Shown: positions 11,321-22,402 of the stretch, piece after piece | How positions within the stretch are numbered: position 1 is the stretch's first letter | Layout of the letters: every line of letters starts with the position of its first letter | NCBI GenBank assembly: GCA_963921195.1 | Contig: OY992537.1 | Span: forward strand, 51,112,313 to 51,176,312 | Source of the DNA: Pegoplata infirma | Taxonomy: Eukaryota; Arthropoda; Insecta; Diptera; Anthomyiidae | Direction of reading: 5' to 3' | Length of the DNA: 64,000 nt | The notes under the pieces: model-generated | Seen by the model: the letters and a program-made list of their open reading frames with translations, nothing else | Told to the model about the DNA's origin: nothing | Databases searched by the model: none | Translations under genes and position numbers: made by a program

Positions 11321-11484
11321 AGCCATGTTCACACTACAAGAACTTACCATGGTAAGTTGAGATGATTTTGTGATTTTCCTTTATGCTAGTACAATTTGAG
11401 ATGATTTTGTAAATCACTATGTGATTTTGTTCAATGGAAAATCACATAGTGATTTTAAAATCACATCAGTCTGTATACAGTATA
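11321..11484 (+). mobile_element. Short dispersed element X, copy 1
   Basis: A ~164-bp unit starting GCCATGTTCACACTACAAG, containing the palindrome ACTTACCATGGTAAGT and repeated ATGATTTTGTAAATCACTATG, and ending near CTGTATACAGTAT. Two more copies occur in the window (16021-16181 and 33871-35867, the last split by an insertion). No ORF. Non-autonomous, class unknown. Confidence 0.8.
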
Positions 11485-12068
11485 AAATGTTTGCGGGAGG
11501 GTTTTACATATTTCGATTGTAGGCCGTTTTCAGTGTAAAAATTCAATCGTTTTGTTAGGCGGGTGGTAGTTTGTTTTTCGTAATGACCTTGAACAAGGTG
11601 ATAGGGGAGCAAATAACCGGTAAATTATAATTTCCAGAGAGACAATTTTTGTGTTCGTTTTTATGGAATTAAAAAAAAATGAGAGATTTCTTGGAGAACA
11701 ATTACTAGGTAGAATCATTAGAAAACTTGTTCTCAATATTGGTTTAATGACTCATTTTGAAATGTGTCGTGTGCCATACTAGGGCACATGACACATTCGG
11801 ATATATGTTTTAAATAATATTTTTTAATATTATACATATAAATATATTTTTCACCAAAAAATATTTTTACCAATATATTTTTCTTATAATTTTTTTTTGG
11901 AAATTTTTATTTTGAAAAAAAAAATTATTTAAAATTTTTTTGTCAATTTTTTTTTTTTTAATTTGATTGTTTTTTTTTAATAATCAATTACAAGAAAAAA
12001 GACAATAATTTACTATTTTAACAAAAACTTTTTTTTTTTTTTATTAAGAATTACCACATAATTACAAC
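11485..12068. other. AT-rich spacer, no supported gene
   Basis: 11485-11780 is moderately complex but yields only a short T-rich ORF with no recognisable family. 11800-12050 is dominated by A and T homopolymers. Nothing further was identified. Confidence 0.45.
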
Positions 12069-12401
12069 CCAGCAAAAAAAGAACATACTAAAATGTTAAT
12101 AAAAAGTAGTTCAACTGCTGCTAAAGTAGTTCTAACTTTGCTGAAACTCTAGTGAATTTAATATGGCGTTGTCGCGCAAAATAAGTAGTTTTTTTTACAT
12201 TTTTTAAGTACATATAAAGTAGTACTCATACTGTTGTCATAGTTTAAGTTTTTGTATGTTAAGTTTAATTACATCTTTAAGATCACTATTTAAGAGCATT
12301 TTGGCACTACTTAAAAAGTGTATTTTTAGAATTCATTAGGAAGTAGATTTAGTAAGCGATTCTGACGATGCCAATGTTCTAATAACATTACTAAACATCG
12401 A

Positions 12402-13136
12402 AAATGCGACTGGGACGCGACCTTATACACTTGATTACATTAGTTCTGCTGGTCAAAAATCCGGTCTCCACACTTTTCCATCACATCTGGATTTTGAAAA
12501 AATTGTGGTCAAAGTTAAAAAAAATCGCCGTTTTGGTAATTTTTGGAAACTCATAGCGGATGAACCCGATGTGATGGCGACTTTAAGATGCAGAACTCAT
12601 TTGGTCAGTCGCCTTAACTTTTTGGGCACCAATTTTATTTCAATGCTGTCATATCAAAAAAAGTTTTTGGGGGAAAACACTTTATTAAAAGACAATTGGT
12701 GCTCCAAAGGTTGAAGCGACTGATGAATTGAGTTATACGTCTTTAAGAGCAATGTTTGAGCTTTACCCTTAAAAAGTATGGAGACCGGATTTGTGACCGG
12801 AGAATAATTGTAATCATGTTTATAAGCCTTAAGGTTTTTTTTTCATATGATTTGTAGCGGCAAAAATCGTTTTTTTGGGAACAAGACATCATTGAGAGAC
12901 AATTGGTGCCCTAGGGGCTAAGGCGACTGACCAAAAGAGTTCAGAATCCTTAAGAGCAATGTTTAAGCTTTAGCCTCGACTTATTTTTAAGTCGCTATCA
13001 TATCGGGTACATCCGCTATGATTTGGCAAAAATTAACAAAACGGCGATTTTTTTTTAACTTTGACATCAATTTTCCCAAAAACTTGATGTGATGGAAATT
13101 GCAATTAACTGTGTAAGGTCGCAGCCCACTCGCATC
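12402..13136. repeat. Foldback-type inverted repeat
   Basis: The left arm AAATGCGACTGGGACGCGACC, then CCATCACATC pairs with the right arm GATGTGATGG, then GGTCGCAGCCCACTCGCAT. An inner segment containing GACAATTGGTGC, then AAGAGCAATGTTTGAGCTTTA (12690-12765) is repeated directly at 12897-12975, and partly inverted at 12600-12640 (GCCTTAACTTTTTGGGCACC). Complex foldback with no coding capacity. Confidence 0.72.
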
Positions 13137-13359
13137 AATATTTTTTTAAAATGTTCAGTAGTGTATTTTTTAAATAATTATCATTTGATGGTGTAATATA
13201 AAAGTTAAAAAAAAAATATATTCCTGGGGAAGTTTTAGAAATTGCATTTGGTGCGTGAACTTTTTTTCATCAAAATGAACCAAAGAAAAGATTTTTATTA
13301 TCTGTACAACATTGCCCATTGAGTGGTTGGATGAGCTTTTTTTTGACATAAAAAAGTTA

Positions 13360-13800
13360 TAACCCTATTATACATATTTACGCCCATAAGTGTTCGTACC
13401 TCAAAAAATTGGGTCCAAGTTCAGGACTTTATACTTCATCCGACATAAAATTGTTTCATTTGCTTGACAAAAAAACAAAAATTGCGTTTTGAGGTTGGTT
13501 CGCTTCTCCAATGTGAAACTTTTCCCCTCCGGTCCGATTTTAACCTACCTAGGACTATAAAAAATATTTGTACCAAACGTCAGGTGGATAGCTGTTTTAT
13601 TTTGGACTGCATCGTGTTACATACAGACAGACGGAGGGATGTTCATAGAACTTCTCAGAATCGATCACTGATCAATATAATATATCGTGACCAAAAATCC
13701 AACACATTTTGCTTTTTTAAAGTAGCAGCGAAAAACGCTGTAAAATATTTTTTTAATTTTGTTCATAAGTCCTTAATTTTTATCGGATAGGTCTGAATTT
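13360..13800 (+). repeat. Fragment of the ATACCCTCCAC/GTGGAGGGTAT dispersed family
   Basis: Shares the family's central ACAGACAGACGGA stretch followed by CTCAGAATCGATCACTGATCAATATAATATA. The termini seen in full copies (for example 15932-16709) are missing or decayed here. Confidence 0.55.
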
Positions 13801-13828
13801 TTGGAAATGGTTTCAGTTAATGAATTGT

Positions 13829-14475
13829 ATCACAACTACACCATTTCCAATTGAAATTGAGAGCTTTCTATATGAAATTGGGAAAATTCCAAATGAAATT
13901 GAGAATTTATATTTGAAATTGGGAAAATTCCATTTGAAATTAAGATTTTTCATTTGAAATTGAGAGTATTTCAAATGAAATTGAGACTTTCCATTTAAAA
14001 TTAGGAAAATTTCAAATGAAATTGAGATTTTTTATTTGAAATTGAAAAAATTTCAAATGAAATTGAGAATATCTATTTGAAATTGAGAAAATTTTATATG
14101 AAATTGAAAATTTTTATTTGAAATTAAGAAAATTTCAAATGAAATTGAAAAAGTTTCAAATGATATTGAGAAATTTTCATATGAAATTGAGATTTTACAT
14201 TTGAAATTGAGATGTTTACATATGAAATTGGGAATTGTACAATTGAAAATTTTCAATTGAAATTGAGAATTTCCATTTGAAATTGAGAAAACTTTAAACG
14301 AAACTTACACTTTCCAGTTGAAATTGAGAAAATTTCAAATGAATTTGAGATATTTCCAATTGAAATTGAGAAAATTTCGAATGAAATTGAGAAAATTGCA
14401 AATGAAATTAAGAAAATTTCAAATGAAATTAAGAAAATTTCAAATGAAATTAGGAAATTCTCTGAAATTTCTTAT
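13829..14475. mobile_element. Satellite-bearing element, ~20-bp array
   Basis: Begins CAACTACACCATTTCCAATTG, the same terminal motif that bounds the 21-bp array at 9079-10166 (there inverted at its right end as AATTGGAAATGGTGTAGTTG). Internally it carries about 28-30 copies of a 20-21-bp unit with consensus near AAATTTCAAATGAAATTGAG. The matching right terminus is not clear; a weak candidate is ATGGAAATGGTA near 14620. No coding capacity. Confidence 0.72.
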
Positions 14476-14697
14476 TTGAAAATTTCTCAATCCAAAAAAA
14501 TACTATACCATACAATATTTAAATTACACTATTTAATCAGTATTTCAGAAATACTTAGTTGTGTTTGTAAATTTATTTCAAAAACATGTAACTATTTTTC
14601 CTTAAATTCAAAAAATAAAATGGAAATGGTATTTTTTACAAGTTTTGTATTTTTTTGGTATAAGCAAAGAAAAAATTTTAATTGTACAAAATATACA

Positions 14698-14850
14698 TAC
14701 CGGTAGTCCCGGGAATACCGTCAGAACCGGAACCGGGAGTACCGGTATTCCCGGGAATACCGGGAATGAATTAAGAACCGGGAAACCGGTACCAATTCCC
14801 GGGAATACCGAGAACCGGGAATACCTGTATTCCCGGTTCTACGGTACTGA
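14698..14850. repeat. Palindromic CCGGGAATACCGG array
   Basis: GC-rich island in AT-rich DNA, made of repeated CCGGGAATACCGG, AACCGG and ATTCCCGG words, each near-palindromic. No gene. Its motif set (ACCGG, GGTA) overlaps that of the GGTAAC array at 34147-34655. Confidence 0.8.
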
Positions 14851-15159
14851 CCGTAGGCACATAAATTATATTTAAAACTATAGTTTAGACTAAAACTCTA
14901 TTAAATAAATTTAAATTAATATGTTCTTTTCATTACGCTTAAAAATATTTAAAAAAAAACTCATTCCGACTATAGTGTTCTAAAGTAGTGGAATCCATAT
15001 TATTTTCCTTCTTATTGACATATTTGGATGTTATTTTAAACTACTTTTTTTGCAACAAAAAATATTCACTAAATGCTTCTTTTTATGTAGTTTAAGTCTA
15101 CTTCCTTTTGAACTACTTCGAATTTTTTTTGCTGGGAAATTATATACTAATTTTACCTA

Positions 15160-15286
15160 ACCGAGAACTGGTAACAATGACCTTCGTCTCGTTGTAGCGA
15201 AACAGACCAAGGCCTCTGGTGGGAATCGAACCCACGACCCCCAGACTCATAGGCTAGCACGCTACCAACTAGCCTACTGGGGCGCC
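15160..15286 (-). repeat. tRNA-derived, SINE-like sequence
   Basis: On the minus strand it has an A-box-like GGCTAGTTGGTAGC and a perfect B box GGTTCGATTCC inside a T-arm with a 5-bp stem GTGGG/CCCAC. The acceptor ends (GGCGCCCC against AGAGGCC) pair poorly, and the anticodon arm does not fold cleanly. A functional tRNA gene is therefore unlikely. Downstream on that strand is a non-tRNA tail (TTGGTCTGTTTCGCTACAAC). A tRNA-related SINE or tRNA pseudogene fits best; no anticodon can be assigned. Confidence 0.65.
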
Positions 15287-15410
15287 TTTAACAAAAACTA
15301 ATTGTAAGTGAGATAATGTAAAATGAATGATTTTTGACACTATTTAAAAAATATTTAGATTTATATTATAGATCTATGCTGAAAATGTTGTCCCCTTATG
15401 AAACAATGTG

Positions 15411-15840
15411 GACCTCCGGGAAAATTGCGATAACTCATGAAAAATTTTTGATGAAAAAAAATATTGTTGAAAAAAAATACTGTTGAAAAAAAAAATATGA
15501 AAAAAAAAAAAAATATGAAAAAAAAATTTATAAAAAAGTTTTTGATGAAAAAAATTGACGAAATAAAAATTTGTTGAAACAAATAAAATTTGATGAAAAA
15601 AATAAAATTTGATGAAAAAAAATTTATGAAAAAAAATTTTATGAAAAAAAAAAAAATTTTTGATAAAAAAAAAAAAATTGATGCAAATACAAAAAATTGA
15701 TGAAAAACAAATTTTGATATAAAAAAGTTGATAATAAATTTAATTAAAAAAAAATTTCCAAGAAGAAATTTTGAAAATAATTTATGAAAAAAAAAATTTC
15801 ATATAAAAAAAAAATTAATGAAAAAAATGTTGGTCAATTA
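15411..15840. repeat. Degenerate GATGAAAAAAATTT low-complexity array
   Basis: Imperfect repeats of TTTGATGAAAAAAA with many A homopolymers. The reverse-complement pattern (TTTTTTTCATCAAATTT) occurs at 62925-63150, so the two blocks may belong to one family. Confidence 0.7.
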
Positions 15841-15931
15841 TTTTGTTTGCGTGAGTGGGATTGAATCTGGATGACTAACGCGTGAGCATTTTTTTTTGCT
15901 TAATTGCACTTTACAAAGCAAACAAAATTAT

Positions 15932-16709
15932 AACAAGTAAAAAAGTTAAATTCGGCCTTGCCGAATGTAGTGATACCCTCCACAATTTCAAAAAGATTAT
16001 TGCAAAAAACTTTATTTAAGGCCATGTTCACACTACAAGAACTTACCATGGTAAGTTGAGATGATTTTGCAATTTTTCTTTATGCTAGTACAATTTGAGA
16101 TGATTTTGTAAATCACTATGTGATTTTGTTCAAAGGAAAATCACATGGTGATTTTAAAATCACGCTAGTCTGTATACATTATAAAAGGAAACTACTTTTG
16201 AAAAAAAAAAAATTTTTTGAAAACAAAAATTTCCGCGAAAAAAAATTTTGGTAAAAAAAAATCCGCGATTTTTTTCTTTTTTTGTCAAAAAATATGTTCG
16301 TACCTATTTAAATACCATTTGGTGTTCAATTATGTTCACATATGTCAACCAGAAGCCGAATTAAAGCATTTTGTATTTTTTGGTTATGTTGAATGTAGTG
16401 AAATTTTTGAGGTGTGCTTACATTTTCGTTCATAACTTTTGAACCACTGAACCGATATCGCTCAAATGCAATACCAAACTTCTCGGGAGAACTTCCAATC
16501 AATATGTTAAGTTTCAGTCATCTCTGTGCAATATTTTGTCCGCGGCAGCATTTTCCACAGACAGACAGACGGACATCGCTAGAATGTCTTAAAATCGATC
16601 GCGCATCATTATTATATATACTTTATGGGGTCCCAGACCGATATTTCGATGAGTTACAAACGGAATGACAAACTTATATATACCCTTTATCACTAAGTGG
16701 AGGGTATAG
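15932..16709 (+). repeat. Full copy of the dispersed family ending ATACCCTCCAC/GTGGAGGGTAT
   Basis: Starts TAACAAGTAAAAAAGTTAAA, then a short hairpin TTCGGCCTTGCCGAA and GATACCCTCCACAA. It ends GTGGAGGGTATA. The 3' half carries CAGACAGACAGACGGACATCG, a GTCTTAAAATCGATCG-type word, TTATGGGGTCCCAGACCGATATTTCGA and AAACGGAATGACAAAC. The same words recur at 13.5, 19.4, 21.5-22.6, 27.8, 28.3, 31.5, 35, 47.1 and 63.4-63.9 kb. Element X is nested at 16021-16181. No ORF; class not recognised. Confidence 0.8.
16021..16181 (+). mobile_element. Short dispersed element X, copy 2
   Basis: Starts GCCATGTTCACACTACAAG and ends CTGTATACATTAT. About 95% like the copy at 11321-11484 by eye. It sits inside the dispersed repeat 15932-16709. 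Confidence 0.8.
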
Positions 16710-17435
16710 AAAAATATGCCACCCCTTTTATATATTTTTAAACCAAACTTAAAATTTAATGGGGAACACATAATATTTTAAAACACATAAAAAATTAAAC
16801 CCGTAAATCATGCAACCCAGAAAAAACTTTATTTTGCGGAGAGGGTAGGGGATCCTGTCCACGTTCGAGTTTGTAATCCCTGCGACCAGCCGAAGTCCAG
16901 TTAACTTAATCTTACACATGTGCAGATTAGTGCGTGATTACGCGTTAGTGTGACTGAAACTCAATTTTATTCTTGTGATTGTGAGATAGTGTCGGTGAAA
17001 AAAAGTTGCGTGAGTAAGATTTTTGGGTAAGTAAGTGTGCGTGAATCGATTTTTTGCGTGAGTTTACGTGATTACATTTCTCTTCATATTTCCTTTTGTC
17101 CCAAAAAAGTAAAAAAAGTTGTATAATATGGCTAAACTTTAAATTTCACTCCGGAAGAAGCAAAACAATTTTGTTATAATTTTAAAATTTTAATTTTTGA
17201 AACTTTTTGTATGTATAAATAAGAGTTTCGTAAGCGTGAGTCAACGTGAGTGTGAGTGAAGCTTGTTTGAGTTCACGTGAGTTGTCTTCAAATTAATCAT
17301 GTGATTGTGTGAGTGCGAGTAGAAAAAAATTGCTAGTGACTGAATGAGATTGCGGGATTGGGGAATTCCCTTCTTGAGCGTGGGTGGGGGAGAGTGAGTC
17401 AGGAGTCACCCACGCGCCCGTCTCTAGTTTAAATA
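16710..17435. repeat. GTGAG-rich element ending CGTCTCTAGTTTAAA
   Basis: 16710-16920 shows no gene. 16926-17435 is rich in GTGAG, CGTGAGT and CACGTGA words. It ends CCCGTCTCTAGTTTAAA, a terminus that recurs (CCCATCTCTAGTTTAAA) after another GTGAG-rich stretch at 49495-49588. It is probably a dispersed repeat family with degenerate (GTGAG)n content. Confidence 0.55.
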
Positions 17436-17588
17436 TCTTTAAATTAAGTACCTAAACATACCAGGAACCCCAGAACTCAAGAGGGGTCTAGAAGCACCAG
17501 TCCCTAAAATTTTAATTTCGGGTTTATTCTTTGTTTTGTTCTAAAAGGGGTGACATACTTTTTTTTTAATTTTTCTGTGTCCCGTAAA

Positions 17589-18208
17589 CAAAGGTTCGAA
17601 GGAATTAATTCTTTAATTCAATTTCCTAATTCGAATTAAAAAAATTGAATTTGGCATTCCCTAAAATCATTCAACTTTCAAAATCATTGAATTAATTCTT
17701 CAAGAATTCATTCCTTAAGAATGATCATTCTTTAGGAATGAACTATTTTTTTATCCAAATCAATCTACTACAAATTGAATGGTGAAATTTTCTTATCATT
17801 CAATTTAAAACAGTGAAGCGCAACACACATACACACACATTTATGCTTGTGTGGGAAGCAGCAGACGAGACGTCAACAAAACAACAACCGATCGTTTACA
17901 CACGAAGATGCTTAAAATGCACACAAGCAACACATTTTTGAAAATACAAAGGGAATGAAATAAAAAAATCATCATTCAATTTGTAATAGATTTGAATGAT
18001 GAAAAATTTTGATCATTCAATCGAATGATTGCTTGCAAGGAATTAATTCTCTTGGGAATTAATTCAATTTGATTTAAGCTTAGAGAATTAAGCCTTTGAA
18101 TTAATTCGTGTTGAATGCTGGTAAGGAATGATAATTCAAAACTTATTAAAACAGAATTAAACTTTTGGTGAATTAATTCTCAATAGAATTAATTCGTTCG
18201 AAGCTCTG
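17589..18208. mobile_element. hAT-like MITE upstream of Rrp40
   Basis: A 620-bp element with TIRs beginning CAAAGGTTCGAAGGAATTAA and (inverted right end) CAGAGCTTCGAACGAATTAA, 17 of 20 alike. Perfect 8-bp direct repeats CCCGTAAA lie at 17581-17588 and 18209-18216. The interior is extremely rich in GAATTAATTC/AATTCATTC palindromic words. No coding capacity. It ends about 250 bp before the Rrp40 start codon. Confidence 0.87.
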
Positions 18209-18465
18209 CCCGTAAACTGCACTTTGGTCATTTTTTACTCACGTGAATTGTGAGTGGGTAAAAAATATCGTGATTGATTTGACAACTGATGGCAATGCTA
18301 CAGATACAGCATTGCCATTCACACTTGCATGAAATCTGGTAGCACTATATTTTACACAGTCTGGCATTATTGTAGTTTGTTTTGTTTTTTAATTTTATTT
18401 TATCATTCACGTTTTTCTGCGTTTCACGTTTTTTTCTGTTAACTAAATTAAAATAAAATTTAAAA

Positions 18466-19155
18466 ATGCCTGAAATAGTTATGCCTGGTGATCGTATACC
18501 AGCCGCTGAAGAAATGGCTAAATCAAAGAAAGTCATATTAGGTCCAGGTCTACGCCGACAAGATGATCAAGTGGTTTCATGTAAAGCCGGAACTCTACAA
18601 CACAAAGAACCTAATACCTTTTGGGTGGAAAGTTACCAAAGAAGATATGTGCCTGTACGTGGAGAAGCCGTTATTGGTGTAGTTACTGCAAAAGCAGGAG
18701 ATATCTTTCGTGTTGATATAGGAGGTTGCGAACAAGCATCACTTTCCTACTTGGCTTTTGAACAGGCCACCAAAAAGAATAGACCAGATGTTAATACCGG
18801 TGATTTGGTATATGCCCGACTAATAGTGGCTAGTAAAGATTTTGAGCCAGAGTTGGTGTGTGTCAACTCTGTGGGTAAAAAAGGAAAGCTGGGTGTGCTG
18901 GCGGAGGGGTTTGTCTTTAATTGCAGTTTAAATTTGGCACGTATGATTTTAAGAGAAGATTGTCCGCTATTAGCATCCTTAACAAAGGAAATGCCCTTTG
19001 AGATAGCAGTGGGATTAAATGGACGTATTTGGATTAAAGCTAAATCGATTAAAGAAACTATAGCTGTGGGTAATGCTATATTGGCAGCTGAACATGCCTC
19101 AAATGAACAAATTGCAAAAATATGTGAAAATATTGGAAATATATTGTTTACTTAA
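18466..19155 (+). CDS. Rrp40: Exosome complex component Rrp40 (EXOSC3 homologue)
   Basis: Rrp40 is one of the three S1/KH cap subunits of the eukaryotic RNA exosome, which processes and degrades RNA 3' to 5' in nucleus and cytoplasm. The ORF is 229 residues, the usual length. The N-terminal domain carries VILGPGLRRQDD (23-34). An S1-like domain spans about 62-140 (GVVTAKAGDIFRVDIGG). The C-terminal KH domain holds the diagnostic GLNGRIWI (183-190). The first ATG opens the conserved N-terminus MPEIVMPGDRIP and is preceded by AAAA. No introns are visible. It stands alone: a hAT-like MITE ends about 250 bp upstream and repeats begin about 290 bp downstream. Nothing suggests damage. Confidence 0.95.
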   Translation: MPEIVMPGDRIPAAEEMAKSKKVILGPGLRRQDDQVVSCKAGTLQHKEPNTFWVESYQRRYVPVRGEAVIGVVTAKAGDIFRVDIGGCEQASLSYLAFEQATKKNRPDVNTGDLVYARLIVASKDFEPELVCVNSVGKKGKLGVLAEGFVFNCSLNLARMILREDCPLLASLTKEMPFEIAVGLNGRIWIKAKSIKETIAVGNAILAAEHASNEQIAKICENIGNILFT

Positions 19156-19287
19156 ATTCTGGAAAATTAAGATGTTTTTTTTTTTTTTAATTTTTAGGGA
19201 AAACTTAAAACTATGAAAAACCAATTTGGAAAACATACGAATTTTACGTTTACTTAAAAAGAATATTAAGGTCAAGCTGGTCTTTGG

Positions 19288-19293
19288 AATAAA
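19288..19293 (+). terminator. Candidate Rrp40 poly(A) signal
   Basis: AATAAA about 130 nt after the Rrp40 stop codon, the first canonical hexamer downstream. It gives a plausible short 3' UTR. Confidence 0.55.
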
Positions 19294-19360
19294 AGACATC
19301 AAGTAATCCATCAATTAGGCTCGCTAACTAAATGCTCACTTTGTCAATCGGTGGGAAACC

Positions 19361-19440
19361 CCATAATGTATATATTATAGATCCATGATCGATTCTAAGA
19401 CATTGTGCTAATATCCGTCTGTCTGTACAAAACACGACTA
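19361..19440 (+). repeat. Fragment of the ATACCCTCCAC dispersed family
   Basis: TATATATTATAGATCCATGATCGATTCTAAGACATT, then ATCCGTCTGTCTGTAC resembles the central part of the dispersed family (GTCTTAAAATCGATCG and the CAGACAGACGGA block), rearranged and lacking ends. Confidence 0.4.
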
Positions 19441-21544
19441 ACAAGGGAAGTCTCCTTGGTGTCACCCTCCGATCTTCATGAAATTTGGATATGTTGTTAA
19501 GAACGAAAATTAATTCGACAAGTATTTTTTTTAGCTGCCCAAACTCATTTCGATTTGTATGGGGGGAAATTGACCTTTTTCAGTTTTTTACGATTTACGC
19601 CTATTTAAACAAAATTAATATAGGCATGTGTGGCATCAGATTAAAGGTATTAAAAATACCTATCTCGTGGTGATAACAACGGGCCAAAGAAGTTAATATT
19701 TTTCGACTTATTAACAAAAATGTCCTAAAATTTTGGTATTTTACTCAATATGACGAAAAGTTGTGCATGTTTGGACACGTTCTTAGCAGCGACGTATCCA
19801 GGAATTTGAAAACGGGGGGGCACAATTCCCAAAATTTTTTTCGTCATCGCCTATAAATATTTATTTTTAACTGCCCCCATTTATTTAGCGACCCCAAAAA
19901 CTCCAGTATAAAAAGTTTCAAGCAAATCGGTTAATTTTTAAGAAATATTTGTCGCCATGTTGGATCCGCCATTTTGAATTCTAAAATTCCAACTTCGTCT
20001 TCTTAAGCGACCACAAAAACCTCTGTTTAAAGAGTAGACGAAGAAACCCTCATATACAAAATAATTCTAAGATTGTGGTATCCAGCTTATCGGGCACATA
20101 GGGGATTTTGGGGTTCAAAAATGGGTAAAAAAATTGGGATTTTTTTTTTTATTTTTTAGCCATTTCTTTCTAAGAAACTATATGATGTTTCCATATGAGA
20201 ATAAATGTTTTTAATGCCTATCCAACAGGCCCACAACCTTGTAAAAATTTGGCTTCGTTAAAAATTTTTTTCATGAAAATGTGTAAATTTTAAAACGAAG
20301 TTTCAGAGAAATCGGTTCATAAGGGTTGAGATACTTCCCTTATCTTATTGTCTGAATTAGATAAAGCTAATATTATGTGTTTTTTTCAGTGTTGAAAATA
20401 CTGCCTAGATTTTCAGCAAAAACACATAATTTGTACTGTTTTGTCAGCATAAACATTATCAAAACAAAACAGCAGTCAAGAACTGAGCTGTTAAAAATTG
20501 TCAATTTTCTTCAGCAGCAGTACAGTAAAAGTTTTTTTTTTGAAATTGACAAACTTGCCAGCACACAGTTCAGCTTCAGTTTAAAAAAAACAAAAAACAG
20601 CACACACGACTGAATTGTCTGGTAACTGCGCTGCACAAGTTATGTTTGTTGTACGGGACTTGCAGCATGGAAAATAAAAATTGAACCCGACTCGTCAGCA
20701 TGCATTTTTTTTTATTTGGCTGCTGAAAATTAAATGAACGTACTTATAAGAAGATATTTCTTTGTACAAGTAATGGAATGTTGTATTATATAATTAAGAA
20801 TAATGTTTCAAACGTAAAGATAATGCTTTAACAAAAATGTTAAGAAATTTTTCTAATGTTTTGAAAATTTTTTAAATTTAACTAAAAATTATTTTAAAAA
20901 AAAGTTTTAAAATTTTCTAAGTTCTAAGTAAGTTTTAACGGTATAAAGTTTCATTAAAAATGCTTAAAAAAAATTTTAGGTTCCAAAATTTTTTGGAAAA
21001 TATTTGAAGTAAACAAATAAAAAAAAATTTAAGTGCCAAAATTTTTATTTGAAAATTTTTTTAAAACACAATTTTTTTTTTTACTTTATTAAGAAAATTT
21101 TTTGAAAATTTGGTTTGAAGTGTTTTATTAACAGATCCAAAATTCCAAGTTCCATAAAATTTTTTAAAATAAGTGTCAGACACAATTGTTTTTTTACTAA
21201 CTAACGAAAACTAATATGATGAAAACAAAAAGTTAAATATGGTCTGAAACGCGTTAACGGTCACACCAAAAAACCGATTTAGATATAATTATACCAAAAT
21301 ATTATAATAAATAAGTGCAAATAAAAATTTTTTTCTTGAAATATTTTTAGAGTTATAAAGATGGGAAGTTTTCATTTTTTTGCAAAGATCATATTTGGTT
21401 GAATTTTTATTGACACTTTGATGCGATAAAAATTTATTTTTAAAAAACGAATTTTAAAGTATTTTTGACGACCTTTTCACTGGCATTGGTGGTTTTTTAA
21501 AAAAATAAACATTTTAACTTAAATTTCAAGGTAAAATTATTAAA

Positions 21545-22360
21545 AAACAAGTAGAAAAGCTAAATTCGACTTGGCCGAATCTATGAATACCCTCCACAAT
21601 GCCCTTTTTAAGTGATAGTAACTTTTCTTAAGTGAAAAAAATAACATTTTTGGTTAGAAATATTTTATTTTCTGTAAAAAAAACTTTTTTTTTATTAATT
21701 TTTGAAAAAAAAAAAAAATTACTAATTTTTTTTTGAGTGTAAAATTTTTTTGAGTGTAAAATTTTTTTTGAGTGTAAAATTTTTTTTGAGTGTATTTTTT
21801 TTTGTTTTAGTGTAAAAAAACTTTTTTTTATTAATTTTTGAAAAAAAAAAATTACCAATTTTTTTTTTGAGTGTAAATTTTTTTTTGAGTGTAAACTTTT
21901 TTTGAGTGTATTTTTTTTTTGTTTTAGTGTAAAAATATTTTTGTGTGACAAAAATACCTTGTAAAATATTTTTCTGACTTACAAATGTTTTTAAAACATG
22001 TTTAACGGGTTTTCAACACGTGAATTTAAGGTGAAACTAATCTGAAATTTACGGTTTTGCTAATAACTTTTGAACCACTGGACCGATTTGGCTGAAATTT
22101 AAAACGAGCCGGACCAGAAGAACGGCAAATATATGTGCCACACTTCAGCACCCTCACAGTTGCCGTTCGAAAGTTACCGTGTGTTTTATCTCGTAAATTC
22201 CAGAAAAACCCTTGCCGAAATTCACTCATTTGCTTATAACTTTTGAACCACTGGACCGATTTCGCTGGATTGCAATACCAACCTGACCAGGTAAATGTCC
22301 AACATATATGCCAAACTTCAGGAGCCTCTGTAAAGTCTTTCAAAAGTTAGCGTGTTTTCA

Positions 22361-22402
<42 letters not shown>

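Larger units (their letters stand above)
12069..15136. mobile_element. Composite TIR element, CCCAGCAAAAAAA ends
   Basis: The left end CCCAGCAAAAAAAGAACA and the right end TTCGAATTTTTTTTGCTGGG form inverted repeats. Subterminal AAAAGTAGTTCAAC on the left matches GTTCAAAAGGAAGTAG on the inverted right end. AA flanks both sides. The outer element is filled with nested units: a foldback (12402-13136), a dispersed repeat (about 13360-13800), a tandem array (13829-14475) and a CCGGGAATA array (14698-14845). No transposase ORF was found. Ends resemble those of 49272-49927. Confidence 0.65.

Noticed and set aside
10890..11360. 156-codon plus-strand ORF
   Set aside because: Phe/Leu/Val-rich translation of T-rich DNA, ends inside a MITE, no recognised domain, no conserved start context.
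15212..15286. Functional tRNA gene on the minus strand
   Set aside because: T-arm and B box are good, but acceptor and anticodon stems do not pair properly; treated as SINE-like.
21628..21951. 107-codon Lys/Phe-rich minus ORF
   Set aside because: Translation of two ~125-bp A/T repeats (GAGTGTA units).
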